DNA of 64,000 nucleotides from Bacillus_AB infantis_C (GTDB lineage Bacteria; Bacillota; Bacilli; Bacillales; Cytobacillaceae): assembly GCF_050107595.1 (NCBI RefSeq), contig NZ_JBNILH010000009.1, positions 62,001-126,000 of the forward strand, in the 5' to 3' direction. Every line of letters begins with the position of its first letter. Positions within the stretch are counted from its first letter, which is position 1. The position numbers were made by a program, and so were the translations under genes. Under the pieces are notes generated by a model, which was not told the origin of the DNA, did not search any database, and was given only the letters and a program-made list of their open reading frames with translations. Positions 1 through 8,118 of this stretch are shown here, in pieces.

Positions 1-1177
1 CTTCGCTGCCAGTGACGGTGACCTTAATAGCTTCATCCTCGATGGTGTCTTCTATGAAAGACTGGATGTAATCAAGTGTGTCACCAGGCATGACCCTCAG
101 GTTAATGATTGCTTCTGCCTTCTCAGGCAGGGCATTATATTGTTCCCCTGCCTGAAAAATGGTCGGCGCTATCGTGGTGCGAATTAGGGCGGCTGATGCA
201 GGCTGCTGCAGGAGAATCCTCTCAATGACAGGTTCAAAGATCATTTTGTTGGCAAAAACGTATTTCATCGGAAAACTCATTTCCGGTGCGGTGTAATCAA
301 ATAGATCCTCTCCAGGGCCTCTCAGATCGCCCTTGAATTGTTTATCCTCAAGCTTTGCTATCGCGCTCGATATGCGACCGATATTAGTATGGTCTTTCGG
401 CTGCGAGGAATGTCCTCCGCTGCCTTCAATCGATAGGACGGCAGTGGCCGAGCCTTTCTCAGAAATTCCTACGACTCCGACAGGCTGGCTGGTGCCTGGT
501 ACCATCCCATCCACGATAGCACCGCCTTCGTCAAGGACAAATTCAAACTCAATACCCCGGTCTTTCATAGTTTCAGCAATGGCTAAGGCCCCTTCGTCTC
601 CGCCGATTTCTTCATCGAATCCGAACATTAAATAGATATCCCTTTCAGGCTGATAGTCTTCAGATAGGAGGTGCTCGACCGCTTCAAGAATGCTGATGAC
701 CCCGATTTTATCATCCAGGGTTCCGCGCCCCCATATTTTCTTTCCTTCCACCTTCCCGCTGAAAGGGCCTTGTTCCCAATTATTTTCCGTTCCTGAAAGG
801 ACTGGAACCACATCATAATGGCTCGTCAGGCCGATTGGATTTTTCCCGGTATTTCCTTTCCATCTGTACACGAGCGCATAAGAATTTATTTTTTCAAGCT
901 CCAGCTTCTCATGGACGAGCGGATAGCTTTGTTCCAGAAAAGAAATGAATCTGTCAAATTCCTTCCAGTCAAATTTGCTTCTGTCCTGGTAAGAAACCGT
1001 TTTGTATGTAACTGCTTCTGATAGATGCCCGACAGCAAGATTCTCATTGATTACCAGGGATGCTTCTTTAGGTTCGGGCTGCCGGGAATGGACCATCAAT
1101 GTATTCAAACCGGTTACAGCCAAAAACAGCAGAAGCAAACCTCCGAAGATCAATAGAATGATTCTCCATTTACTCAA
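1..1177 (-). CDS. M20 family peptidase, PM20D1/CPS1-like (3' end outside window)
   Basis: The reverse strand is open from a TTG at 1177 to the window edge, giving 392 codons without a stop. The TTG has an AAGGGGG Shine-Dalgarno about 7 nt upstream. The N terminus is a single hydrophobic anchor (WRIILLIFGGLLLLFLAV), so the protein is probably membrane-anchored with an outside catalytic domain. M20 metallopeptidase landmarks follow in order: LTSHYDVVPV with a metal-binding His and Asp, GRGTLDDKIGV with the bridging Asp, FGFDEEIGGDEGA with the catalytic Glu pair, and GHSSQP in the dimerisation region. The spacing resembles the N-acyl-amino-acid hydrolase/carboxypeptidase S branch, normally about 480 residues. 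Roughly 90 C-terminal residues lie outside. The substrate cannot be told from sequence. Confidence 0.88.
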   Translation of the reverse strand, partial: MSKWRIILLIFGGLLLLFLAVTGLNTLMVHSRQPEPKEASLVINENLAVGHLSEAVTYKTVSYQDRSKFDWKEFDRFISFLEQSYPLVHEKLELEKINSYALVYRWKGNTGKNPIGLTSHYDVVPVLSGTENNWEQGPFSGKVEGKKIWGRGTLDDKIGVISILEAVEHLLSEDYQPERDIYLMFGFDEEIGGDEGALAIAETMKDRGIEFEFVLDEGGAIVDGMVPGTSQPVGVVGISEKGSATAVLSIEGSGGHSSQPKDHTNIGRISSAIAKLEDKQFKGDLRGPGEDLFDYTAPEMSFPMKYVFANKMIFEPVIERILLQQPASAALIRTTIAPTIFQAGEQYNALPEKAEAIINLRVMPGDTLDYIQSFIEDTIEDEAIKVTVTGSE

Positions 1178-1411
1178 TATATTTCCCCCTTAGTTTTTCG
1201 TCTGCTTTTATTATAAAGTAGTTAGTTGAATTTTCGGAAAAGTATTTGTGCGGTTACATTCCAGTAAAGTACTCTATATACGGGGGGGGGAGCTGTTTAC
1301 TTTCTATGAAAAAAGGAAAAAAGCACTAGGAACTATATACATACAGCATCGTATTATACGTCGCAGTTAAATATATGAGAGTCTATGTTTTCAAATCAGG
1401 AGGAATGGTTG

Positions 1412-2257
1412 ATGAAGCAGGAAAAATTAATACGCCGGAACGACCGGGAAGCATTTGAAAAAACGAGGAAAGAATTTGTGCAGCTTGAACTTGTGAAGCC
1501 TGACGCTGAGCTTCGGCTTTGGGACAGCAAGGCTGGGGGACACCCTTACCTGCCAAAAGGAATCGATTATCCGCTTAATCAAGCAGGGCAGCCCCTTCAT
1601 TTGCTTGCCCAGCTTAATTTGGGTGAACTCCCTAAACTGCCGGATTTTCCGGACAAAGGCATTCTTTCTTTTTACATCGATTTAAATGATGATGTTTTTG
1701 GGATGAATTTTGATCGGCAGGATGACCAGTCAGGCTTCCGGGTCCTATTTTTTGCGGATGTGGAGGAAAATGAAGAATATCTGGTGACAGATTTTTCCGC
1801 TATAGATGAACACCGTACCAATTGTGAATATGATGTCCTCGAGGGCGGCGAGTATTTGATTAAAGGAAAAGCTTCAAGTATGTATATAGCGACAGGTGAT
1901 TACCGGTTTGATGAAGTGATCGGGGAATCAAGCCTTGATTATTTCGAAAGGCTGGCAGAGGAAGAAATGCCAGAAGGATATGAAGAGGTTGACGACCTTT
2001 ACAATGACTACAGCAATCCCGAGGGAGCAGTACACCATCAGATGGGCGGCTATCCTTATTTCACACAAATGGATCCACGCGAGGGCGGGAGCAGATATGA
2101 TACCCTCCTGTTCCAGCTGGACAGCGATTATGACAAGGCAAGTGAAAAATACGCGGTCATTTGGGGCGATGTTGGCATCTGTAATTTTTTTATCAACGAA
2201 AGCGACCTGAAGGCACGCCGGTTTGACCGGGTGCTGTTTAACTGGGACTGCTGCTGA
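1412..2257 (+). CDS. ywqG: YwqG-like DUF1963 protein
   Basis: 281 residues, a little longer than B. subtilis YwqG. The ATG at 1412 has AGGAGG 8 nt upstream; an in-frame ATG at 1385 has no ribosome binding site. Visible DUF1963 features are DSKAGGHPYLPKG near the N terminus, QLNLGELP, LSFYIDLND, and the C-terminal LLFQLDSD followed by IWGDVGICNFFI. There are no signal peptide or membrane segments, so it is cytoplasmic. The family has no established biochemical activity. The following small membrane gene starts 19 nt after the stop and is probably co-transcribed. Confidence 0.85.
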   Translation: MKQEKLIRRNDREAFEKTRKEFVQLELVKPDAELRLWDSKAGGHPYLPKGIDYPLNQAGQPLHLLAQLNLGELPKLPDFPDKGILSFYIDLNDDVFGMNFDRQDDQSGFRVLFFADVEENEEYLVTDFSAIDEHRTNCEYDVLEGGEYLIKGKASSMYIATGDYRFDEVIGESSLDYFERLAEEEMPEGYEEVDDLYNDYSNPEGAVHHQMGGYPYFTQMDPREGGSRYDTLLFQLDSDYDKASEKYAVIWGDVGICNFFINESDLKARRFDRVLFNWDCC

Positions 2258-2275
2258 TCTGGCGGGGAGGATTTT

Positions 2276-2581
2276 ATGAGTCTTTTTGGATGGATTTTCT
2301 TATGGGGGCTGCCTGCTTTACTGCTCTGGAGTACGGTGCTAGCAGCGATTCAGGCAAAAAGGGCAGGAAACGAAGGTCAGATCCTCGGGAAAACCCTGAC
2401 CTTTATAAGTGCAATTTATGATTATACGATTAATTCCTTTCTTACATGGCTGTCATTGATTTTTTTAGTGTTTGGTTTTTTTGCCATAGCAGAAGGCAGT
2501 ATATTGGGGTTCCTTTTCATGACCGGGACTGGGGGATTGATGCTCTATCTTTGTTTTCCAAGGCTGAAAATGCCTGAGTGA
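2276..2581 (+). CDS. small multi-pass membrane protein, unknown
   Basis: 101 residues with three hydrophobic stretches: about residues 3-24, 42-68 and 70-95. A charged loop (QAKRAGNEGQ) separates the first two. GGGGAGG lies just before the ATG and the gene follows the YwqG-like gene closely, so the two probably form one transcript. I recognise no family motif. The absence of charged residues inside the membrane segments argues against an ion channel or enzyme. Confidence 0.6.
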   Translation: MSLFGWIFLWGLPALLLWSTVLAAIQAKRAGNEGQILGKTLTFISAIYDYTINSFLTWLSLIFLVFGFFAIAEGSILGFLFMTGTGGLMLYLCFPRLKMPE

Positions 2582-2661
2582 GGGTGAGCTTAAGCTGCAA
2601 ATGGGTTTGAAATTGCGATTGGCTTTTGTGAATTCAAATGAAGATTGAATTTTTGATAAAC

Positions 2662-2691
2662 GTTCTTAGAACAACGGTACAATGATATAAT
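2662..2691 (+). promoter_or_regulatory. candidate promoter with GTTCTTAGAAC dyad
   Basis: A perfect TATAAT -10 hexamer lies at 2686-2691. At the -35 position there is no TTGACA; instead the palindrome GTTCTTAGAAC (2662-2672) covers the -35 region. This looks like a promoter whose -35 is overlaid by an operator. It is positioned to drive the anchored HTH-like gene at 2719. The regulator is unknown. Confidence 0.4.
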
Positions 2692-2718
2692 GGATTTAAA
2701 AATGAAAAGGAAAATTAT

Positions 2719-3045
2719 ATGAAAATCAATTGGATTGCTTGCTCAATTTTCTGTTTGGCAATCAGTATTTCATGGGGAAGCTGGTTTATTGGCACAGCAT
2801 TGAAGAAAGAGAACACTGAAGCAGAAGTTCAGGATGCTGCTCAGCCTCATATGCTGTTGAAGCCTGATGAAGCTGCAGCCTATTTAGGCATTAGCATGGA
2901 GGATTTTCAGAAACTAGGGCCTTTTGATCAGGAAAATTATGATGAAGGTTCCATCCCATTTATTAGAATTGGATATAAGGTTTATTTTACCAGGACGGCC
3001 CTTGATTTATGGCTGAGTTCAGAAGGCTATATGATCTTTCAATAA
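2719..3045 (+). CDS. membrane-anchored excisionase-like helix-turn-helix protein
   Basis: 108 residues. An N-terminal hydrophobic segment (about residues 5-26) is followed by an acidic linker. A domain from about residue 45 to the end matches the layout of excisionase/MerR-type DNA-binding folds: LLKPDEAAAYLGISMEDFQKL (recognition-helix region in such proteins), then IPFIRIGYKVYFTRTALDLWLSSEG. In excisionase folds the I-G-x-K-x-x-F/R wing contacts DNA. Here the segment may instead sit outside the cell if the N terminus is a standard signal anchor. Start supported by AAAAGG 10 nt upstream. Function is not known to me. Confidence 0.6.
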   Translation: MKINWIACSIFCLAISISWGSWFIGTALKKENTEAEVQDAAQPHMLLKPDEAAAYLGISMEDFQKLGPFDQENYDEGSIPFIRIGYKVYFTRTALDLWLSSEGYMIFQ

Positions 3046-3109
3046 ATGAAAGAAATTTTCTGCAGCTTGTATTATAATAAAAAGAAATACGAACTGAAGG
3101 AGAAACAAT

Positions 3110-3307
3110 ATGTCTAAGCAGGAAAATAACCAAAACGGCGAAAAGAAAAAAGTAAGCCTTCAAGAATTGATGAAGCAGCAGCTCGAGAAAAAGAAACAGG
3201 CGCAGGGAAATGGAAAACAAGGCGCCAAGTCAGCGGCTAAAAATCAGGTGATGAAAAGCCAGATGACTAAAAAAGCGAGTAATACCCGCAGAAAAATGGG
3301 CGTATAA
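3110..3307 (+). CDS. small, highly basic hydrophilic protein
   Basis: 65 residues, rich in Lys, Gln and Asn, with no hydrophobic segment. A short helical stretch, VSLQELMKQQLEKKKQAQ, is followed by a Gly/Ala/Lys tail. AAGGAG precedes the ATG by 9 nt and an intrinsic terminator follows immediately, so it is a real transcription unit end. The composition suits a nucleic-acid-binding or spore-associated small protein, but I recognise no family. Confidence 0.6.
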   Translation: MSKQENNQNGEKKKVSLQELMKQQLEKKKQAQGNGKQGAKSAAKNQVMKSQMTKKASNTRRKMGV

Positions 3308-3312
3308 CCAGA

Positions 3313-3343
3313 AGAACCCTTCTTTATAGGAAGGGTCTTTTTT
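3313..3343 (+). terminator. intrinsic terminator
   Basis: ACCCTTC pairs with GAAGGGT across a short loop and is followed by TTTTTT. It closes the unit ending with the 65-residue basic protein. Confidence 0.8.
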
Positions 3344-3410
3344 ATCTTAAAAAAGAATCTAATTTACGCTTGAAAATTGCAGAAAGAGAGAGGGCGAACA
3401 TAAGAAGAGT

Positions 3411-3984
3411 CTAATCGATGCATGAGCCTCAAATGAAAAGGGGCTCCATGCATAGAAAACAGTCTAATCAATGCATGGCCCTTACATGAAAAAGGACTCA
3501 TGCATAGAAAACAGTCTAATCAATGCATGACCCGCACTTGAAAAGGGGCCCCATGCATAGAAAACAGTCTATTCAATGCATGACCCTCACCTGAAAAGAG
3601 GCTTCATGCATAGAAAACAGTCTAATCAATGCATGACCCGCACTTGAAAAGGGACCCCATGCATAGAAAACAGTCCAATCAATGCATGACCTTCATTTAA
3701 AAAGGAAACTCATGCATAGAAAACAGTCTAATCGATGCATGACCCACACTTGAAAAGGGACCCCATGCATAGAAAACAGTCTAATCGATGCATGACCTTC
3801 ATTTAAAAAGGAAACTCATGCATAGAAAACAGTCTAATCGATACAAGACCCACACTTGAAAAGGGGCTTGATGCATAGGAAACAGTCTAATCGATACATG
3901 AACCTTACTTGAAAAGGGGCATCGTGCATAGGAAACAGTTTAACCAATGCATGACCCGCACTTGAAAAGGGACTTGTTGCATAG
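3411..3984. repeat. 53-bp tandem repeat array, about 10.8 copies
   Basis: Units begin at 3411, 3464, 3516, 3569, 3622, 3675, 3728, 3781, 3834, 3887 and 3940. All are 53 bp except the second (52 bp). Each unit opens with CTAATCRATGCATG and ends with CATGCATAGAAAACAGT. The two ATGCATG arms face each other around a variable GACC...TTGAAAAG...GG centre, so each unit can fold into a hairpin. 53 is not a multiple of three and stops occur in every frame, so the array is not coding. Copies drift at the distal end (copies 9-11). The 150 bp between the array and the next gene holds no other recognisable signal. Confidence 0.95.
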
Positions 3985-4135
3985 CAAGTTAGCTCCACCC
4001 ACAGGAAACCTCCCTACAACTTTAGTCTTAGTTCACTCAGCCAAAAGCAGCATAGTCTTTTCGCCAGTATGACGGAAGGAAAGTCTTCTGTCTTCTGCTA
4101 TATTATAAAAGAAGAGCAAAGAGGGGGCTGAGGTG

Positions 4136-4531
4136 ATGAAGGCAGTAATTGTTTCGGGGAATAGACAGGTCAGGAAGAGCTTAATGATGCTGCTGCTGGC
4201 ATATCCAGAACTGGAGGTTTACCTCCTGGATGACTATGAGCCCTTCAGCATGCCTGATGATACGGATGTTGTTATCATGGATATAGATTCACTGCTGGAC
4301 ACTCAGCAGTTTCCCTATTTTATAGGCAGTCATTCTCTCATTTTTTACAGCCGCTCCAGAGAATTTTCCGAGCTGGTGGATTGGCTGCATATGTATAATG
4401 CAGATTTTATAAATGTATATACCCATCCAGACTGTGTGCTTCATCTGATAAAAAAAGCGTGTTCACGAAGAAAGTCCCTAATAGTTGATGCAACAACTAA
4501 TATATGTTCTAATGAAGGCAAACAGGGATAA
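4136..4531 (+). CDS. orphan response-regulator-like (pseudo-receiver) protein
   Basis: 131 residues, no output domain. The beta-alpha layout resembles a receiver: MKAVIVSGNRQVRKSLMMLL, then VVIMDIDSLL with Asp49 at the phospho-acceptor position. The acidic pair normally found after the first strand is absent (SGNR instead) and the later conserved Thr/Ser and Lys positions are not evident, so phosphorylation is doubtful. The ATG at 4136 is preferred over the GTG at 4133 because GAGGGGGC lies 8 nt before it. No histidine kinase is adjacent. Confidence 0.6.
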   Translation: MKAVIVSGNRQVRKSLMMLLLAYPELEVYLLDDYEPFSMPDDTDVVIMDIDSLLDTQQFPYFIGSHSLIFYSRSREFSELVDWLHMYNADFINVYTHPDCVLHLIKKACSRRKSLIVDATTNICSNEGKQG

Positions 4532-4566
4532 TGGCAAAGATTTGAACGAAGAAGGAGATGGTTAGA

Positions 4567-5436
4567 ATGGAAGAAAAGAGCCTTTTTAAAAGAAGTGTCA
4601 AAGACCATTGGTATGTAGAGTATGAAGAAGCGAGTTTCCCGTTTATCCAGAAAGGCTGGGTACTTCCGGCTGACCGGTTCATGGATTTTGATCCATTCAT
4701 CCTGATGGCGGAGGACTGGTTTAAGAGGGGCGCTTTCTCAGACCATCCGCACAGGGGGTTCCAGACAGTCACATATGTTGTGGATGGCAGGCTGGAGCAT
4801 ATCGACAATGCAGGCGGCCGGGACATTCTTGAGCCTGGCGATGTGCAGTATATGAATGCCGGCTGGGCAGCGCGCCATGCAGAGGAGGGCGTGGAAAATG
4901 ACATTGCCCACACGCTGCAGCTTTGGCTGAACCTGCCGAAGGAATTGAAAAAGTCTGCAACTAGCTATCAGAATGTTTACGGTGAGGATGCACCGGCCGT
5001 CCATTTTCAAGGAGGCTCCATTAAAGTATTTTCCGGAGAGATAGCAGGTGTCAAGGGGCCGCTCAGTTCTGCTGTTCCAATTACTCTTTCTGAGATCAAC
5101 TTAACTAAGGGATCAGAATATACTTTGACCATCCCGGAGAATCATAATGCATTTTTGTATGTCCTCTCAGGGGATATGGACTTTGGGGAAAATGAAGTGA
5201 ATCTCAAAAAGCATGGAGTCGCAACCCTTTCATACAAGGACGGGGGAGATATCAATAAAGGCAGCGAACTTGCTATAAAGGCGAACAGCAGAAAATCGAA
5301 GGTGCTTGTATACTCCGGTGCACCGATTAAGGAAGAAATTGTTCCCTATGGTCCATTCGTGATGAACACAATGGAAGAAATCAGGGAGGCATACCGGGAT
5401 TTCCATAATGGCAAATTCGGCCCGCCTGCTGTTTAA
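4567..5436 (+). CDS. pirin family protein
   Basis: 289 residues of the bicupin pirin family. The metal-binding segment DHPHRGFQTVTYVVDG is present near residue 58, and GDVQYMNAGWAARHAEE supplies the later cupin-fold residues. The C-terminal cupin contains YSGAPIKEEIVPYGPFVMNT, characteristic of pirins. Start is the ATG at 4567, 9 nt after GGAG; the ATG at 4558 is too close to it. Some family members have quercetin dioxygenase activity and others act as redox cofactors; which applies here is not visible. Confidence 0.9.
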   Translation: MEEKSLFKRSVKDHWYVEYEEASFPFIQKGWVLPADRFMDFDPFILMAEDWFKRGAFSDHPHRGFQTVTYVVDGRLEHIDNAGGRDILEPGDVQYMNAGWAARHAEEGVENDIAHTLQLWLNLPKELKKSATSYQNVYGEDAPAVHFQGGSIKVFSGEIAGVKGPLSSAVPITLSEINLTKGSEYTLTIPENHNAFLYVLSGDMDFGENEVNLKKHGVATLSYKDGGDINKGSELAIKANSRKSKVLVYSGAPIKEEIVPYGPFVMNTMEEIREAYRDFHNGKFGPPAV

Positions 5437-5448
5437 GGAGCTGATGTC

Positions 5449-6387
5449 ATGAATCTTATCCTAAAAAATCTGTATGAATTGCTTTCCTCAAAATTGCCGG
5501 ATTCTTCTTTTAGCCTTGATGAACCCTTAAAGGAGCATGCCTATACAAAGCTTGGCGGACCGGCAGATCTTTACGCAGAAGCGGCATGCCCGGAGGATGC
5601 AGCTTATATCCTTAAAAAGGCAAAGCGGCATGGAGTACCTGTGACTCTAATAGGCAATGGTTCGAATATTATCATCAGGGATGGCGGAATCAGAGGGCTT
5701 GTCCTGTCATTGTCAAAAATGAATAAGATTTCTGTCACTGGATCTACAGTAATTGCCGAGGCCGGCAGCCGGATCATCGATGTTTCCCGCAAAGCTTTGG
5801 AGCACAGCCTTTCAGGACTGGAATTTGCGTGCGGGATCCCTGGGACGACTGGAGGTGCACTTTACATGAATGCAGGTGCCTACGGCGGACAAATCTCTGA
5901 TGTCCTTCAAAAAACACTAGTTCTTACAGAGGAAGGAAGCATCCTGGAACTGGGGCAAGAGGAGCTCGTGCTGAGCTATCGGAAAAGCATTATTGCTGAA
6001 AAGAAATTCATCGTCCTGAAGGCAAAGTTTAATCTGTCCATCGATTGCCAGGAGAATATTTCAGCGAGGATGAAAGAAAACACGGAGGCAAGGGAAAGCA
6101 AGCAGCCGCTTGAATTCCCGTCTTGCGGGAGTGTGTTCAAGCGTCCTCCAGGCCATTATGCAGGAAAGCTGATACAGGACAGCGGCCTTCAAGGAAAAAA
6201 TATCGGCGGGGCAGAAGTCTCCCGAAAGCATGCCGGCTTCATCATTAATAAAGATAATTGTACGGCAAAGGATTATCTGGCACTTATAGAATATGTCAGG
6301 GAAACTGTGAAGGAAAAGCAAGGCGTGGACCTTGAAACCGAGGTTATTATCCTTGGTGAGGAATTTTACGAAGGACATCATGCTTAA
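5449..6387 (+). CDS. murB: UDP-N-acetylenolpyruvoylglucosamine reductase MurB
   Basis: 312 residues, the normal MurB length. It catalyses NADPH-dependent reduction to UDP-N-acetylmuramate in peptidoglycan synthesis, with FAD. Visible family features are LGGPADL, the FAD-binding VTLIGNGSNIIIRDGG, GLEFACGIPGTTGGALYMNAG, SYRKS, and the catalytic region FPSCGSVFKRP with the proton-donor Ser. A near C-terminal Glu lies in VIILGE. It follows the pirin gene by 12 nt. Bacillaceae often carry a second murB elsewhere, so this may not be the only copy. Confidence 0.93.
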   Translation: MNLILKNLYELLSSKLPDSSFSLDEPLKEHAYTKLGGPADLYAEAACPEDAAYILKKAKRHGVPVTLIGNGSNIIIRDGGIRGLVLSLSKMNKISVTGSTVIAEAGSRIIDVSRKALEHSLSGLEFACGIPGTTGGALYMNAGAYGGQISDVLQKTLVLTEEGSILELGQEELVLSYRKSIIAEKKFIVLKAKFNLSIDCQENISARMKENTEARESKQPLEFPSCGSVFKRPPGHYAGKLIQDSGLQGKNIGGAEVSRKHAGFIINKDNCTAKDYLALIEYVRETVKEKQGVDLETEVIILGEEFYEGHHA

Positions 6388-6409
6388 AAAAGCAGGGAGG
6401 TGAGCCGCT

Positions 6410-6658
6410 ATGGGGATAGTGGTAGTGGAGATTTGCGACGGCAGCCTGATTGCAGAACTGGACCTTGAAGGACTCCTTGAAGCGCAATATCCTGAAGTAG
6501 CCGTTATTGAGAGCAGCTGCCTATCCTTTTGCGGCATGTGCGCCAGGCGGCCTTATGCTATAGTGAATGGAAAGCGCATTTTTGCAGGGACGGCAGAAGA
6601 GTGCTTTCAATTGATAAAAGAGCATATTGATAATGAATTGAAGGAATTTGCAATTTAA
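6410..6658 (+). CDS. DUF1450 (YuzB-like) small cysteine protein
   Basis: 82 residues. The core EICDGSL then SSCLSFCGMCARRPYAIVNGK matches DUF1450 proteins such as YuzB, with Cys residues in a CxxxCGxC pattern that suggests metal or Fe-S binding. The ATG follows AGGGAGGTGAGC. It overlaps no neighbour and starts 22 nt after murB, so it probably belongs to the pirin-murB transcript. Function is unproven in the family. Confidence 0.8.
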   Translation: MGIVVVEICDGSLIAELDLEGLLEAQYPEVAVIESSCLSFCGMCARRPYAIVNGKRIFAGTAEECFQLIKEHIDNELKEFAI

Positions 6659-6688
6659 AAAAGAACCTGACATTGGGGGGAATCGGCT

Positions 6689-7225
6689 ATGAAACTTGTC
6701 GGCATTTCAGGATCCCTGACCGGATCGAAAACATCAAAGGCTGTACATGAAGTACTCGCTGCGGCAAAGCGCTTGTCTCCATCTATCCTGACAGAGCTGA
6801 TTGACTTAAAGGACTATGACGTTGAGTTTGTTACAGGCAAGCCGCTGACCTATTATAACAGCGACACATGGAAGGTTGTGCAGACAATAACTGAAGCCGA
6901 CTTCCTCGTAATAGGCACGCCGATCTACCAGGCCTCCATTACAGGGGCGCTGAAAAATCTATTTGATCATCTTGCTGTAGATGTTTTTAAATCAAAAGCA
7001 GTCGGTGTTTTAACAACAGGGGGATCTGACAAGCACTTTCTTGTTGCGGAATATCAGCTTAAGCCGATCATTTCCTACTTGAAGGGAACTGCCCCAGCCA
7101 GCTCAGTTTTTGTTCACAGCAATGACTTTAATGAGGACAATGAAATTGCAGCACCCATTGTCCTTGAGAGAATTGAAAAGCTGGCAAGGGAACTGATTAC
7201 TCTTCAGGCATCCTTGGCCGAATAA
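6689..7225 (+). CDS. NADPH-dependent FMN reductase family protein
   Basis: 178 residues with the flavodoxin-like fold of SsuE-type reductases. GISGSLTGSKTSKAVH is the FMN phosphate loop, and ADFLVIGTPIYQASITGALKN is the canonical GTPxYxxSxTGxLKN signature. GVLTTGGSDKH follows. It would reduce FMN or other acceptors with NAD(P)H in the cytosol. GGGGGGAAT precedes the ATG. A terminator ends the unit. A sulfonate-use partner is not adjacent, so the SsuE role is not implied. Confidence 0.88.
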   Translation: MKLVGISGSLTGSKTSKAVHEVLAAAKRLSPSILTELIDLKDYDVEFVTGKPLTYYNSDTWKVVQTITEADFLVIGTPIYQASITGALKNLFDHLAVDVFKSKAVGVLTTGGSDKHFLVAEYQLKPIISYLKGTAPASSVFVHSNDFNEDNEIAAPIVLERIEKLARELITLQASLAE

Positions 7226-7236
7226 GAATCCTGAAG

Positions 7237-7266
7237 AACTCCTCCCATAAATGGCAGGAGTTTTTT
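7237..7266 (+). terminator. intrinsic terminator
   Basis: AACTCCT pairs with AGGAGTT and a TTTTTT tract follows, directly after the FMN reductase gene. Confidence 0.85.
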
Positions 7267-7273
7267 CATGATA

Positions 7274-7302
7274 TTAAAGGCCAACAAAAAAGGTGCTATA
7301 CT
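7274..7302 (+). promoter_or_regulatory. candidate sigma-A promoter for crcB pair
   Basis: TTAAAG (7274-7279) and TATACT (7297-7302) are separated by 17 bp. The -10 fits well and the -35 poorly. No fluoride (crcB) riboswitch is recognisable between this and the crcB start, where the leader would be only about 40 nt. Confidence 0.4.
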
Positions 7303-7346
7303 AAAAGGTGCAATTAAAGATTATTAGTAATAAAGGAGTAATCATT

Positions 7347-7721
7347 ATGATTTATATATATGTCGGACTCGCCGGATTGTTAGGCAGCATGCTGAGATAC
7401 TGGATAGGGATCAGCCTGTTTGTGGAGAATGTTTTTCCTTACGGCACACTGGCCTGCAATCTGGCCGGCAGCTTTTTGCTTGCCTGGCTGACAACCAGTG
7501 TATTCAAAAAAATGAAAGTCACTCCTGGGCTTATGGCCGCTATTGGCACGGGTTTTGTCGGATCATTCACGACTTTTTCAACTTTAAGTGTGGAAACTGT
7601 CGATTTATTTAACAAGGGACATGCATACCTCGGAATCCTTTATATCATCTTCAGCATGATCGGCGGAATGTTTTTCAGCCGGCTTGGATTCAGGATAGCT
7701 AAGGAGGAGGGGGCCATATGA
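7347..7721 (+). CDS. crcB: fluoride ion transporter CrcB, first subunit
   Basis: 124 residues, four transmembrane helices, as in Fluc/CrcB channels that export fluoride. Conserved GLLGSMLRYWI, GTLACNLAGSFLLAWL and GFVGSFTTFSTLSVE (the phenylalanine box and TFST) are all present. The ATG at 7347 follows AAAGGAG by 8 nt; an upstream in-frame GTG at 7308 lies at the predicted start of transcription and is rejected. It overlaps the second crcB by 4 nt (ATGA), consistent with translational coupling of a heteromeric pair. Confidence 0.92.
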   Translation: MIYIYVGLAGLLGSMLRYWIGISLFVENVFPYGTLACNLAGSFLLAWLTTSVFKKMKVTPGLMAAIGTGFVGSFTTFSTLSVETVDLFNKGHAYLGILYIIFSMIGGMFFSRLGFRIAKEEGAI

Positions 7722-8080
7722 GTATTTTCCATTTTGCACTGGTAGGCATGGGCGGATTTTTCGGGAGCATGGCCCGGTTTGCCCTAAGCCGGAAATATAA
7801 CAGTAAAGATAAAACCCTTCCTGTTGGAACGATCATCGTCAACCTGTCTGGTGCCTTCTTGCTTGGCCTGCTGACAGGAGCTCATTTGGATCAGAGTTAT
7901 CTTTTATTCGCCGGCACCGGGTTTATGGGTGCCTTTACCACCTTTTCAACATTAAAGCTTGAAACCATGCAGCTGCATATCGGACAAAAGAAAAAAGCAC
8001 TCTTCCTGTACATTGGCATTACATATGTTTTCGGAATTTTTCTCGCCTTTCTAGGCTATCTGACAGGGAATAATTTATAA
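7718..8080 (+). CDS. crcB: fluoride ion transporter CrcB, second subunit
   Basis: 120 residues, paralogue of the upstream gene with the same motifs: GGFFGSMARFALS, GTIIVNLSGAFLLG and GFMGAFTTFSTLKLE. Paired short CrcB proteins are usual in Bacillaceae and are thought to form heterodimeric channels. Ribosome binding site AAGGAGGAGG lies 9 nt before the ATG. Confidence 0.92.
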   Translation: MSIFHFALVGMGGFFGSMARFALSRKYNSKDKTLPVGTIIVNLSGAFLLGLLTGAHLDQSYLLFAGTGFMGAFTTFSTLKLETMQLHIGQKKKALFLYIGITYVFGIFLAFLGYLTGNNL

Positions 8081-8087
8081 GGATTTT

Positions 8088-8117
8088 CGGCTATCCAGTA
8101 GAGGATGGCCGTTTTTT
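8088..8117 (+). terminator. intrinsic terminator
   Basis: CGGCTATCC pairs with GGATGGCCG and is followed by TTTTTT. It closes the crcB pair. The next promoter begins immediately after it. Confidence 0.88.
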
Positions 8118-8118
8118 A

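Noticed and set aside
3411..3984. CRISPR array
   Set aside because: Repeats are long, contiguous and drift only slightly; there are no unique spacers and no cas genes in the window.
7226..7346. Fluoride riboswitch before crcB
   Set aside because: No GGNGAUGG...CUCCU-type core lies between the terminator and the start codon, and the leader is short.
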